A stretch of 64,000 nucleotides of DNA, taken from the NCBI RefSeq assembly GCF_017301635.1, contig NZ_CP071091.1, positions 4,476,001 through 4,540,000 of the forward strand, read 5' to 3'. The translations under genes were made by a program, and so were the position numbers. A model generated the notes under the pieces. It did no database searches. It was not told the origin of the DNA and saw nothing but the letters and a program-made list of their open reading frames with translations. Source of the DNA: Myxococcus landrumus. GTDB taxonomy: Bacteria > Myxococcota > Myxococcia > Myxococcales > Myxococcaceae. This document shows, in pieces, positions 8,671-18,200 of the stretch; position 1 is the stretch's first letter; every line of letters begins with the position of its first letter.

Positions 8671-9114
8671 ATGACCGCCGAGTCCGAGACCTCTCCCCAG
8701 CGAATCGCCCCAGGGCTCATCACCGAAGCCCGTCTCATCGAGATGGTCTTCCCCGAGCAGACCAACCACTACGGCACCCTCTTCGGCGGCCAGGCCCTGG
8801 CCCTCATGGACAAGGCCGCCTTCATCGTGGCGTCCCGCTATGCCCGCAGGACGGTGGTCACCGCGAGCAGCGAGCGCGTCGACTTCCACGTCCCCGTGCG
8901 CGAGGGGCAGCTCGTGGAGCTCGTCACCCGCATCATCTCCACGGGGCGCACCTCCATGACGGTGGAGGTGGACCTCTTCGCGGAGGACCTCCTCACCGGA
9001 GACCGGCAGCTCGGGACGCGGGGACGCTTCGTGCTCGTCGCGCTCGACGCCCACGGCAAGCCCACACACGTGCCGCCCCTGCCCACCTCCCAGGTGGCTC
9101 CCTCCGGAGGCTGA
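8671..9114 (+). CDS. Acyl-CoA thioesterase, hot-dog fold (YciA-like)
   Basis: A 147-residue single hot-dog domain. The motif NHYGTLFGGQALALMDKAAF holds the conserved Asp and Gly positions of the acyl-CoA hydrolase family, followed by VTASSERVDFHVPVREGQLV and a later RTSMTVEVDLFAED strand. It hydrolyses an acyl-CoA to free acid and CoA in the cytoplasm. It is the last gene of the riboswitch operon, 26 bases after the small unknown protein. It may recycle CoA from dead-end thioesters or keep the pathway from trapping CoA; this is inferred from position only. Confidence 0.88.
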   Translation: MTAESETSPQRIAPGLITEARLIEMVFPEQTNHYGTLFGGQALALMDKAAFIVASRYARRTVVTASSERVDFHVPVREGQLVELVTRIISTGRTSMTVEVDLFAEDLLTGDRQLGTRGRFVLVALDAHGKPTHVPPLPTSQVAPSGG

Positions 9115-9303
9115 CGCGCCCTGCCCGGGCCTCTTTCGTGGACAGGTCAACGTCCCGGGTAGGACTCCGGCGCCCCCGCGGGGCCTCGTATGAACTGGCC
9201 AACGGTTCGCGGCGATGTGCGGATGGGTGCGAATTCGAATCGAATAGCTTGGCCGGACGACAGGGCCTCAGTCTGCACGAAGTCAGACAGAAGGAGCGCA
9301 CAC

Positions 9304-10725
9304 ATGGAGCCGTCTCTGTTCGACCGTCCGCATATCGCAATCGCTGTCATGGGGCTGCTCTTGATGGACTCTGGAGCCGTCCAGGCTCAGGAGCCCCCTA
9401 CACCTCCGGCGCGCGGCGCCACCAGCTACATGCCCGTGGACCAGACGGAGCCCTTCGCCCAGGTCATGGCCCGGATGAAGGCCGACAAGCCGAAGGTCAC
9501 CGCGCGCCACCAACAGCTCCTCAATCAGCGCTACGACCTCTCGAACCGGCCGGCCCAGGGCGTCACCATGAGCCGCGGCAAGCCCGTGCAGGAGGGCGTG
9601 CGCGTCAAGCTCCCACAAGGTGTCACCTGGGCGAGCCTGGCCGCCATGACGCCGGAGGCGGTGCGCGAGAAGGGCTTCTTCCCCGGCGGCTTCATGCCCC
9701 TGCCCCATCCGAACCATCCGGAAGGCGGCATGCTCTTCCCCAAGTTCCACATCGATGAAATCAAGCGGCAGGAGGGGCGGGACCTCACGCGCTTCGACCT
9801 GGACTTCGACCTGCCGGACCACGTCCTGCCGGAGTTCCCGCCGCCCATCTTCCTCACCACGCGGCCGGACCTGGGCGACGTGTCCCAGGGCAAGGTCGTC
9901 ACCATCATGAACCACCAGGAGCTGTTCAACGGCCTCCTGAATCCCAAGCAACTGGAGGGCCTGCGGCTGCTCGTCACGCCCTTTCCCCAGCAGCAGTTCA
10001 ACCAGACCGCGGACCGCCGCTCGGAGCTCGCCAGCCGGGGCGTGACGTGCTTCGACTGCCACGTCAACGGCCACTCCAATGGCTCCACCCACCTGGTGGG
10101 AGACATCCGGCCCCAGGAGTTCCGCCACCGCATCGACACGCCCACGCTGCGCGGGGTGAACATCCAGCGCCTGTTCGGCTCGCAGCGGGCCCTCAAGACG
10201 GTGGAGGACTTCACCGAGTTCGAGCAGCGCGCGGCCTACTTCGACGGGGACCCGGTCATCGCCACCAAGAAGGGCGTCAACATCCTCGAGCGCGGCAGCC
10301 AGGTGCACTTCATGGCGGAGTTCGAGGCGCTGCTGGACTTCCCTCCGGCCCCCAAGCTGCGCGTCGTCGACGGGAAGCTGGACCCGAAGAAGGCCACTGA
10401 GTCGGAGATGCGCGGGCAGAACCTCTTCTTCGGCAAGGCGCAGTGCTCCGTGTGCCACACGCCGCCGTATTACACGGACAACCTGATGCACAACCTGAAG
10501 ACGGAGCGCTTCTACAAGCCGCGCGTGGTGAACGGGGCGATGATGGGCGCCGATGGCCCCATCAAGACCTTCCCCCTGCGCGGCATCAAGGAGAGCCCGC
10601 CGTACCTGCACGACGGACGCCTCCTGACGCTGGAGGACACCGTCGAGTTCTTCAACATCGTGTTGGAGACCCGGCTCAGTGACCAGGAGAAGAAGGACCT
10701 GGTCGCCTTCATGCGCGTGCTCTGA
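9304..10725 (+). CDS. Di-haem cytochrome c peroxidase-like (MauG/CcpA family) protein
   Basis: A 473-residue exported cytochrome. The N-terminus has a hydrophobic signal segment ending near QAQ (about residue 29). Two c-type haem motifs are present: CFDCH (near residue 250) and CSVCH (near residue 383). This spacing, with YLHDGRLLTLEDTVEFFN near the end, is typical of di-haem peroxidase-like proteins that work in the periplasm. ATG 9304 follows the purine-rich AGAAGGAG. The long N-terminal extension before the first haem is unlike the short bacterial CcpA form, so the electron donor and substrate are uncertain. Confidence 0.85.
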   Translation: MEPSLFDRPHIAIAVMGLLLMDSGAVQAQEPPTPPARGATSYMPVDQTEPFAQVMARMKADKPKVTARHQQLLNQRYDLSNRPAQGVTMSRGKPVQEGVRVKLPQGVTWASLAAMTPEAVREKGFFPGGFMPLPHPNHPEGGMLFPKFHIDEIKRQEGRDLTRFDLDFDLPDHVLPEFPPPIFLTTRPDLGDVSQGKVVTIMNHQELFNGLLNPKQLEGLRLLVTPFPQQQFNQTADRRSELASRGVTCFDCHVNGHSNGSTHLVGDIRPQEFRHRIDTPTLRGVNIQRLFGSQRALKTVEDFTEFEQRAAYFDGDPVIATKKGVNILERGSQVHFMAEFEALLDFPPAPKLRVVDGKLDPKKATESEMRGQNLFFGKAQCSVCHTPPYYTDNLMHNLKTERFYKPRVVNGAMMGADGPIKTFPLRGIKESPPYLHDGRLLTLEDTVEFFNIVLETRLSDQEKKDLVAFMRVL

Positions 10726-10767
10726 CAGCGGGCGCCAGCGCACCCGCCTCCCAGACGACATCGGACG

Positions 10768-10789
10768 ATGAGGAGCTTTGCCTCCTCAT
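10768..10789 (+). terminator. Stem-loop after the di-haem cytochrome gene
   Basis: ATGAGGAG (10768-10775) pairs perfectly with CTCCTCAT (10782-10789) around a 6-base loop, 43 bases after the stop codon. No clear T-tract follows, so termination is only suggested by position and pairing. Confidence 0.45.
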
Positions 10790-10957
10790 GGAAGAGTCGT
10801 CGCCGACCCGTTGCCTCTCGCTGGGGCAACCCCTCTCCCTCCATGGAAAACATTGACTCCATGGAATTCAATCCTCTCCCACGGGCCCCCCGGCTAGAGT
10901 GCGCGCCACTCCAGTCGAGAAAGGCCTTGCGCGGTGATTCCGCCAGGGAAACCACAC

Positions 10958-12547
10958 ATGAACAGACTCTTGGGATGGGCCGTCGCGGTGGCGCTCGCGA
11001 CGAGCGCGTGCAATGGAAGTGATGAGGACCCGCCTGTCCAACGACCCACCGAAGACCTCACTCGGGAGCACATGGAGTCGCTCCGGAGCAACCCCACCGC
11101 GCTCGCCACCTTCCTGCGTGAGATGCCCAAGGGCGGAGACCTGCACAGCCACACCTCGGGTGCCATCACCATGGAGAAGCTCATCCAGTGGGGGGCCGAG
11201 GATGGCGCGTGCGTCCACCCCACCACCTTCGTGGCCAGCAACCCGTGCGCGACCGGGACCCGCCCCCTGGCCAACACGACGACGGACCGCGACTTCTACA
11301 ACGCGGTGCTCGGTGCCTGGTCCATGGAAGGCTTCAACGGTCCCCTCCTCGCCGCGCATCAGCACTTCTTCGATGCCTTCGGCAAGTACGGCGCGGTGCA
11401 AACGGATGCACGCAATGACGACAGCTACGCGGACATCATCTCCCGGGCCGGACAGCACAACCAGGTCTACGTGGAGTTGATGCAAGGATTTGGAGCCTCC
11501 ACGGGCGGCCGGCTCGCCGTTCCCCTGTTCCAGCCCACGGACCCGTGGGATGCGGCGACGCTGCTCGCCCGGCGCACCCAGCTCGTCGCCCTGCCGGACT
11601 TCCAGGTGGCCCTTGTCCGCCAGGCCAACAGCATCGCCGCCACGCTGCGCGGCAGCCGGCAGTTGCTCCGCTGCGGAACGCCCCAGGCGGACCCCGGCTG
11701 TGACGTGGAAGTGAGGCTGCTGGTGTCGGCCAACCGCACGGCGGAGCGAGCCAACGTCTTCGGCCAGTGGGTGTATGCCTATGAGCTGGCCCAGCTGGTG
11801 CCCGAGATTGTCGGCGTCAACCTGGTCTCCCCCGAGGAGCACGAGAACTCGCTCGCGTTCTACAACGACGAGATGTTCGCCCTGGGGACGCTCGACGACT
11901 TCAATGACAATACGCCCGGACGCAAGAAGATCCACGTCTCCCTCCACGCCGGGGAACTCATTCCCGGGGTGCTCAAGCCCGCGGACCAGAATCACCTCCG
12001 CTTCCACATCCGCAACGCCGTGAAGCTGGCGCATGCGGAGCGGATCGGCCATGGCGTGGATGTGCTGGATGAAACAGACGGAGAGGGCGTCGTCGCGCTC
12101 CTGAAAGACATGCGCGAGGCCGGCGTCCTGGTTGAAATCTGTCTGTCATCAAACAAGGTCCTGCTGGGAGTGTCGGGAGTGGACCACCCCCTGTCCACGT
12201 ACCTGGCGGAGAACGTCCCCGTCACCCTCGCGACAGATGACTCCGGAATCCTCCGGGGAGACATCACCCAGGAATACATCGCCGCCGCCACCGTCCAGCA
12301 GCTCGACTACAAGCGGCTCAAGCAACTGGCTCGCGCCAGCATGGAACATGCCTTCCTGGAGGGAGACAGCCTCTGGGCCCAGCGCGATGATTTCACGAAG
12401 CGCGTGGCGGCATGTGACAGCGATACGCCCGGCGCAGACTCCCTGTCGTCCACCTGTGCCGGATTCCTCACCGTCCAGAAGCGCGCTGCCTTGCAGTGGA
12501 AGCTCGAGGGCCAGTTCGCCCTTTTTGAGAAACGCTTCGCGAACTGA
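10958..12547 (+). CDS. Secreted lipoprotein, adenosine deaminase-like metalloenzyme
   Basis: A 529-residue protein with a lipoprotein signal (LATSACNG; C18 would be lipidated). Metal and catalytic motifs of the adenosine deaminase superfamily are present in order: GGDLHSH (H63, H65), SLHAGE, AERIGHGVDVL and VTLATDDSGI. The overall plan resembles the extracellular adenosine deaminase growth-factor (ADGF/ADA2) class, which also has a long N-terminal region. It would deaminate adenosine or a related nucleoside outside the cytoplasm, for scavenging or signalling. ATG 10958 was chosen because the signal peptide starts there. A strong hairpin follows the stop. Confidence 0.88.
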   Translation: MNRLLGWAVAVALATSACNGSDEDPPVQRPTEDLTREHMESLRSNPTALATFLREMPKGGDLHSHTSGAITMEKLIQWGAEDGACVHPTTFVASNPCATGTRPLANTTTDRDFYNAVLGAWSMEGFNGPLLAAHQHFFDAFGKYGAVQTDARNDDSYADIISRAGQHNQVYVELMQGFGASTGGRLAVPLFQPTDPWDAATLLARRTQLVALPDFQVALVRQANSIAATLRGSRQLLRCGTPQADPGCDVEVRLLVSANRTAERANVFGQWVYAYELAQLVPEIVGVNLVSPEEHENSLAFYNDEMFALGTLDDFNDNTPGRKKIHVSLHAGELIPGVLKPADQNHLRFHIRNAVKLAHAERIGHGVDVLDETDGEGVVALLKDMREAGVLVEICLSSNKVLLGVSGVDHPLSTYLAENVPVTLATDDSGILRGDITQEYIAAATVQQLDYKRLKQLARASMEHAFLEGDSLWAQRDDFTKRVAACDSDTPGADSLSSTCAGFLTVQKRAALQWKLEGQFALFEKRFAN

Positions 12548-12563
12548 GCGGAAATGGAACACC

Positions 12564-12592
12564 GCGGGAGGTTCCTCCAGTGAACCTCCCGC
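12564..12592 (+). terminator. Probable terminator hairpin after the deaminase gene
   Basis: GCGGGAGGTTC (12564-12574) pairs perfectly with GAACCTCCCGC (12582-12592) around a 7-base loop, 16 bases after the stop. The 11-bp GC-rich stem is the strongest in this gap. No T-run follows. Confidence 0.65.
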
Positions 12593-12752
12593 CTCACATC
12601 CCTACCCAGTATGCGGCATCCCCGCGCGTGCTCCGCCAGAACGCGAACATGGCGCCCACAGGGGGCTAACAAGGTCCTCCGGAACAGGATAGGAGAATCC
12701 CCACATCCGGTATTTCACCGCGAACAACAAGTGATCGAGGGCCTCAAGAGTG

Positions 12753-13850
12753 ATGGTGACGTCTCCCCCTCGCATCGCGTTCGCCATCGAGACCACGCTC
12801 GGCAACGCCGTCTTCCTCCAGAACCTCAAGCGCGCGATGTCGCAACGCACGGACATCGAGCCGGTGTGGCTGCCCATCGACGAACACGCGGACGACATGT
12901 GGGAGCACTTGCCGCTGGTGCGCTCGCGCCTGTCGCTGCGAGGAGGGCTGCGCGCGCGCTCCGCGCTCCAGCGCGCGACGGAGCAGGGCGTGATTCAAGC
13001 CGCCGTCGTCCACACGCAGCGCATGGCGCACCTGGTCCATGACTTCATGAACCGGGTGCCCAGCGTGATTTCCACCGACGCCACCCCCAGCGGCCTGGAG
13101 ACGTACCTGCGCTACTACGGGCTGCGCTCGCAGCACGCGGGCTGGGTGGGCCGGGCCAAGAACGCGCTCCACCGCCGCACCTACGCCGTGGCGAAGGGCA
13201 TGCTGTCGTTCTCCGAGTTCACCAAGCGCTCGCTCGTCGAGGAGTACGGCGTCCCGGGCTCGCGCGTCCACGTCGCCTGGCCCAGCGTGGACACGGACTT
13301 GTGGCGTCCGAATCCGGGACGAAAGGCGGGCGATGGCCTGGTGCGCCTGCTCTTCGTGGGAGGAGACCTGGACCGCAAGGGCGGCCTGCTGCTCCTGCGC
13401 TGGGCCCGCGAGACGCGCCTGCGGGGCTGGCGGCTGGACCTGGTGACATCCCAGACCTTCGAGGCACCTCCGGGTGTCCACGTCCACGTCGGCCTGAAGC
13501 CCAACTCGCCCGAGCTGATTGGCCTGGCCCAGGCCGCCGACCTGTTCGTGCTGCCCACCATGGCGGACATGTCGTCATGGGCCATCGCCGAGGCCAAGGC
13601 CGCGGGCGTCGCGGTGGTGACCACGCCCATGGGCGGCGTGGGCGAGCTGGTGCGCGATGGCGTGGATGGCCGCATCGTCCCCGTGGGGGACTACGCGGCG
13701 CTCGCGAGCGTGCTGGATGGACTGGTGGCCAGGCCCGAGGCCTTGCGTGCGATGGGCCAGGAGGCCCGCCGCATGGCCGAGGAGCGCATGGACCTGCGCA
13801 CCACGTGTGATCGGATGATCAGCTTCATCCGCGAAGTGACGGGCGTCTGA
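12753..13850 (+). CDS. Glycosyltransferase, GT4 family (GT-B fold)
   Basis: A 365-residue glycosyltransferase. The C-terminal half has a typical group 1 nucleotide-sugar site: RLLFVGGDLDRKGG near residue 196, then the late ADLFVLPTMADMSSWAIAEA tract with the conserved acidic residue, and GVAVVTTPMGGVGELVRDG. The N-terminal half lacks a classic GGxxR start but carries the acceptor-side fold. A GTG one codon earlier (12750) is also possible. It stands alone between the deaminase and the efflux genes, so its polysaccharide or glycolipid target is unknown. Confidence 0.88.
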   Translation: MVTSPPRIAFAIETTLGNAVFLQNLKRAMSQRTDIEPVWLPIDEHADDMWEHLPLVRSRLSLRGGLRARSALQRATEQGVIQAAVVHTQRMAHLVHDFMNRVPSVISTDATPSGLETYLRYYGLRSQHAGWVGRAKNALHRRTYAVAKGMLSFSEFTKRSLVEEYGVPGSRVHVAWPSVDTDLWRPNPGRKAGDGLVRLLFVGGDLDRKGGLLLLRWARETRLRGWRLDLVTSQTFEAPPGVHVHVGLKPNSPELIGLAQAADLFVLPTMADMSSWAIAEAKAAGVAVVTTPMGGVGELVRDGVDGRIVPVGDYAALASVLDGLVARPEALRAMGQEARRMAEERMDLRTTCDRMISFIREVTGV

Positions 13851-13872
13851 GACACACGCGCCCTCCTTCAAT

Positions 13873-13898
13873 CAGACACACCGAGCAGACACACCGAG
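13873..13898 (+). repeat. Two tandem copies of a 13-base sequence
   Basis: CAGACACACCGAG occurs twice back to back, 23 bases after the glycosyltransferase stop. Function unknown; it may be a chance slippage duplication. Confidence 0.6.
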
Positions 13899-14076
13899 TC
13901 GTGGACTCGAAGCACTCATGGTTCTGGCCGCGCGCCGCTCTGTCCACAGGCGCGCGGGGAATTCAAGGGTCACGTTGTCGCACGCCCTCCTCACCGGGTT
14001 CTTTCACTTTCAAGAGCGCACAAAAGTTTCAAATCCTATACAGGGTCGCGCCTTTCCGTCTCATCGAGTGTTCTCC

Positions 14077-15267
14077 ATGCGTGCACCCGCCACGTCCCCG
14101 TCCGACGAAGTCGTCTCGCCCTCGAAGCGCCCTCCCAGCCGCGTGAAGCGCTGGGTCGTGGGCATCCTGCTCCTCCTGGGAGTCATCGCCGTGCTCGCGG
14201 GCATCAAGGCCGCCCAGATTGGAGCGATGATCAAGGCGGGCGAGTCCTACGCCCCGCCTCCCGAATCAGTGACGTCCGTCACCGCCACCGCCGTCGACTG
14301 GCAGGCGACACAGCGTGCGGTGGGCACCGTGGTCGCGCTCCGCGGCGTCACGCTGGGCGCCGAGCTGCCCGGCATCGTCCGTGACATCGGCTTCCAGGAT
14401 GGCGCGACGGTGAAGAAGGGCCAGGTCCTCGTCCAGCTCGACATCTCCAGCGAGGCGGCGCAGCTCGCCGGCGCGGAGGCCGACGCGGAGCTCGCCCGGC
14501 TGACCCACGCCCGCGCGAAGTCGCTGCGCGACCAGGGCGCCAACACGCCGCAGGAGCTGGAGGCGGCCACCGCTCGCGCCACCCAGACGCAGGCCCAGGT
14601 CGCCCACCTGCGCACCCTCATCGCCAAGAAGTCCATCCGCGCTCCGTTCGACGGCCGGGTCGGCATCCGGCAGGTGGAGCTGGGCCAGGTCATCTCCCCG
14701 GGCAACTCCGTCGCCACCCTCCACACCGTGGACCCCGTCCTCGCGGAGTTCCAGGTTCCGCAGCAGCTGCTCGCGGACGTGAAGGCCGGCCAGAAGGTGC
14801 GCATGCGCGTGGATGTGTTCCCCCAGGACACCTGGGAAGGAACCCTCACGACCATCAACCCGGAGGTGGAGCGCTCCTCCCGAAACGTGCGCATGCGTGC
14901 GACGGTTCCCAACACGGACGGGCGCCTGCTGCCGGGCATGTTCGCCAACATCGACGTGGTCGCCGATACCAGCCGCCAGGTGGTGGCGGTGCCCGCGACG
15001 GCGGTGCTCTTCGCCCCGTACGGCGACTCCGTCTATGTGCTCGTGGAGGGCAAGGACCCCACGGGCAAGGCCACCCTCGTCGCCAACCAGCAGTTCGTGC
15101 GGCTGGGTGAGCGCCGGGGTGACTTCGTGGAGGTCCTCTCGGGCCTGAAGGCGGGCGACACCGTGGTGAGCAGCGGCGTGTTCAAGCTGCGCAACGGCAT
15201 GTCCGTCGTCGTCAACAACGCGCTGGCACCGTCGACCGAGCTCGCCCCGCAGCCGGTGAACCCGTAA
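14077..15267 (+). CDS. RND efflux periplasmic adaptor (membrane fusion protein)
   Basis: A 396-residue adaptor with one N-terminal membrane anchor (WVVGILLLLGVIAVLAGIKA). It has the split lipoyl domain (GIVRDIGFQDGATVKKGQVL and IRAPFDGRVGIRQVELGQVI), a short helical hairpin between its halves, and a beta-barrel domain ending near the RLLPGMFANIDVV segment. It links an inner-membrane RND pump to an outer-membrane channel. The permease gene begins 19 bases downstream; no outer-membrane factor gene is adjacent, so one must be borrowed from elsewhere. The frame is open further upstream, but ATG 14077 gives the normal length and the membrane anchor at the usual distance. Confidence 0.92.
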   Translation: MRAPATSPSDEVVSPSKRPPSRVKRWVVGILLLLGVIAVLAGIKAAQIGAMIKAGESYAPPPESVTSVTATAVDWQATQRAVGTVVALRGVTLGAELPGIVRDIGFQDGATVKKGQVLVQLDISSEAAQLAGAEADAELARLTHARAKSLRDQGANTPQELEAATARATQTQAQVAHLRTLIAKKSIRAPFDGRVGIRQVELGQVISPGNSVATLHTVDPVLAEFQVPQQLLADVKAGQKVRMRVDVFPQDTWEGTLTTINPEVERSSRNVRMRATVPNTDGRLLPGMFANIDVVADTSRQVVAVPATAVLFAPYGDSVYVLVEGKDPTGKATLVANQQFVRLGERRGDFVEVLSGLKAGDTVVSSGVFKLRNGMSVVVNNALAPSTELAPQPVNP

Positions 15268-15286
15268 TGGACCGGCGAGAGACCGT

Positions 15287-18200
15287 ATGAACTTCACCGC
15301 CCTCTTCATCAAGCGCCCCGTCGTGGCGCTGGTGGTCAACCTCCTGCTCATCATCGCGGGACTCCAGGCCATCCGCTCGCTCAACGTGCGGCAGTATCCG
15401 CAGAGCGAGAACGCCGACATCACCGTGACGACGGTCTACGTCGGCGCCAACGCGGACCTGGTCCGCGGCTTCATCACCACGCCGCTCGAGCGCGCCATCG
15501 CCTCGGCGGATGGCATCGACTATCTGGAGTCCCAGAGCACGCAGGGCGTGTCCATCATCCGTGCCCGGCTCAAGCTCAACTACGACTCCAACCGGGCCCT
15601 GAGCGAAATCAGCGCCAAGGTCGACCAGGTGCGCGGAGACCTGCCTCCCGAGGCCCAGGTCCCCGTGCTCAACATCGAGTCGGCGGAGAGCCAGGCCGCC
15701 GTGGCCTACCTCAGCTTCTCCTCCGAGTTCCTCAAGCAGCACGAAATCACCGACTACCTCACGCGCGTGGTGCAGCCCCGGCTGTCGTCCGTGACGGGCG
15801 TGCAGCGCGCGGACATCCTGGGCGCGCGCACGTTCGCCATGCGGGTGTGGATGAAGCCGGACCGGATGGCCGCGCTCAACATCAGCCCGGCGCAGGTGCG
15901 CCAGGCGCTGGCGGCCAACAACCACCTGGCGGCGGTGGGCCAGACGAAGGGCGCACTCGTCCAGGTGAACCTCACCACGGACACGGACCTGCACACGGTG
16001 GAGGAGTTCCGGCAGCTCATCGTGCGGCGCGAGGGTGACGCGGTGGTCCGGCTGTCGGACATCGCGGACGTGGTGCTCGGCGCCGAGGACTACGACAGCG
16101 ACGTGGCCTTCGCCGGACAGACGGCCGTGTTCATCGGCATCTGGGTGCTCCCCCACTCCAACGCGCTGGACGTGCTCAAGGACGTCCGCGTGGAGATGGA
16201 GTCGCTCCAGCGCGAGCTGCCCAAGCAGCTCGAGGCGAAGATTGCCTTCGACGGCACCACGTACATCAGCAGCGCCATCGATGAGGTGGTGAAGACGCTG
16301 GTCGAGACGCTGGTCATCGTCGTCATCATCATCTTCCTGTTCCTGGGCTCGGTCCGCTCCATCCTGATTCCCATCGTGGCCATCCCCGTGTCGCTGATTG
16401 GCACGGTGTTCCTGATGCAGGTCTTCGGCTTCACGGTGAACCTGCTCACCTTGCTCGCCATCGTGTTGTCGGTGGGCCTGGTGGTGGATGACGCCATCGT
16501 CGTGGTGGAGAACGTGGAGCACCACCTGCGCGAGGGCCTGAGCCCCGTGGAGGCGGCGCTGAAGAGTGCCCGGGAGCTGGTGGGTCCCATCATCGCGATG
16601 ACCGTCACCCTGGCCGCCGTCTACGCCCCCATCGCCTTCCAGGGCGGTCTGACGGGCTCGCTGTTCCGCGAGTTCGCGCTCACGCTGGCGGGCGCCGTCA
16701 CACTCTCCGGTGTCGTGGCGCTGACGCTCTCCCCCATGATGTCCGCCTCGCTGCTGCGCGCGGGGCATGACAACCAGGGGCTGGCGGGCTTCATCAACCG
16801 CACCTTCGACCGTCTGCGGGCCGCCTACGCGCGCTCGCTGGACAGCGCGATGGGCGCGCGCCGGGTGGTCTACATGTCGTGGGCGGTGCTCAGCGCGCTG
16901 GCCCTGCTCATGTTCACCCAGTCGCCGCAGGAGCTGGCGCCCAACGAGGACCAGGGCGTCATCTTCGGCTTCGTCAACACACCGTCCAACTCCACCATCG
17001 AGCAGCTCACGCCGGCCGTCCGCGAGATGAACCAGTCGCTGATGCAGATGCCGGAGTCCGAGTACACGTTCCAGATCACCAACCCCGGCGGCGGGTTCTG
17101 GGGTCTGGGCCTCAAGCCGTGGGAGGAGCGCACGCGCTCGGTGGGAGAAATCCTGGCGGAGACGCAGATGCGGGTGAACGCGATTCCGGGCGTGCAGACC
17201 TTCGCCATCATCCCGCCGGCGCTGCCCGGTGGCGGCAGCTTCCCTGTGGAGTTCGTCATCGCCTCCACGGCGAACACGGAGGAGCTCCTGGGTTTCGCCG
17301 AGCAGCTCCAGGGCAAGGCGGCCGCGAGCGGCATCTTCGCCTTCCCGCCCATCATCGACGTGAAGCTGGACCAGCCGCAGTCCCGCATCGAGCTGGACCG
17401 CGAGAAGGTGGCGCAGCTCGGGTTGAACCTGGGGACGGTGGGCCAGGACCTGAGCGCGGCGGTGGGCGGCAACTTCGTCAACCGGTTCAACATCTCCGGG
17501 CGCAGCTACAAGGTCATCCCCCAGGTGCTGCGCGTGTCGCGGCTCAACCCCGACCAGCTCAAGGACATCCATGTCACCGGGCCGGACGGGCAGCTCGTGG
17601 CGCTGTCGTCCATCGCGACCATCAAGGACACGGTGGCGCCCCGCTCGCTCAACCGGTTCCAGCAGCTCAACGCCGTGAAGCTCAGCGGCGTGGCCATCCG
17701 GCCGCTGGATGAGGCGCTGACGTACCTGGAGACGGAGGCCTCGCGCATCCTGCCCCAGGGCTACCGGCTGGACTACACGGGTGAGTCGCGGCAGCTGCGC
17801 GTGGAGGGCAACAAGTTCCTCCCCGCGTTCGGCCTCGCGGTGGTGCTCATCTTCCTGGTGCTCGCGGCCCAGTTCAACAGCTTCAGGGACCCGTTCATCA
17901 TCCTCGCGGGCTCCGTGCCGCTGGCGCTCTTCGGCGCGCTCCTGACGACGTTCCTGAAGATGCCGAACCCCACGATGCCGTACTTCACCGACAGCTTCAC
18001 CACGACGCTGAACATCTACTCCCAGGTGGGTCTGGTGACGCTGGTGGGGCTCATCGCGAAGAACGGAATCCTCATCGTCGACTTCGCCAACCGGCTCCAG
18101 GAGGAAGGCCGGTCGAAGCTGGAGGCCATCAAGGAGGCGTCCGCGGGCCGCCTGCGTCCCATCCTCATGACGACCATGGCCACGGTGGCGGGCCACTTCC

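Noticed and set aside
14008..14042. Promoter before the RND adaptor (TATACA at 14037-14042)
   Set aside because: The -10-like hexamer is fair, but no -35 hexamer at 16-18 bases is seen.
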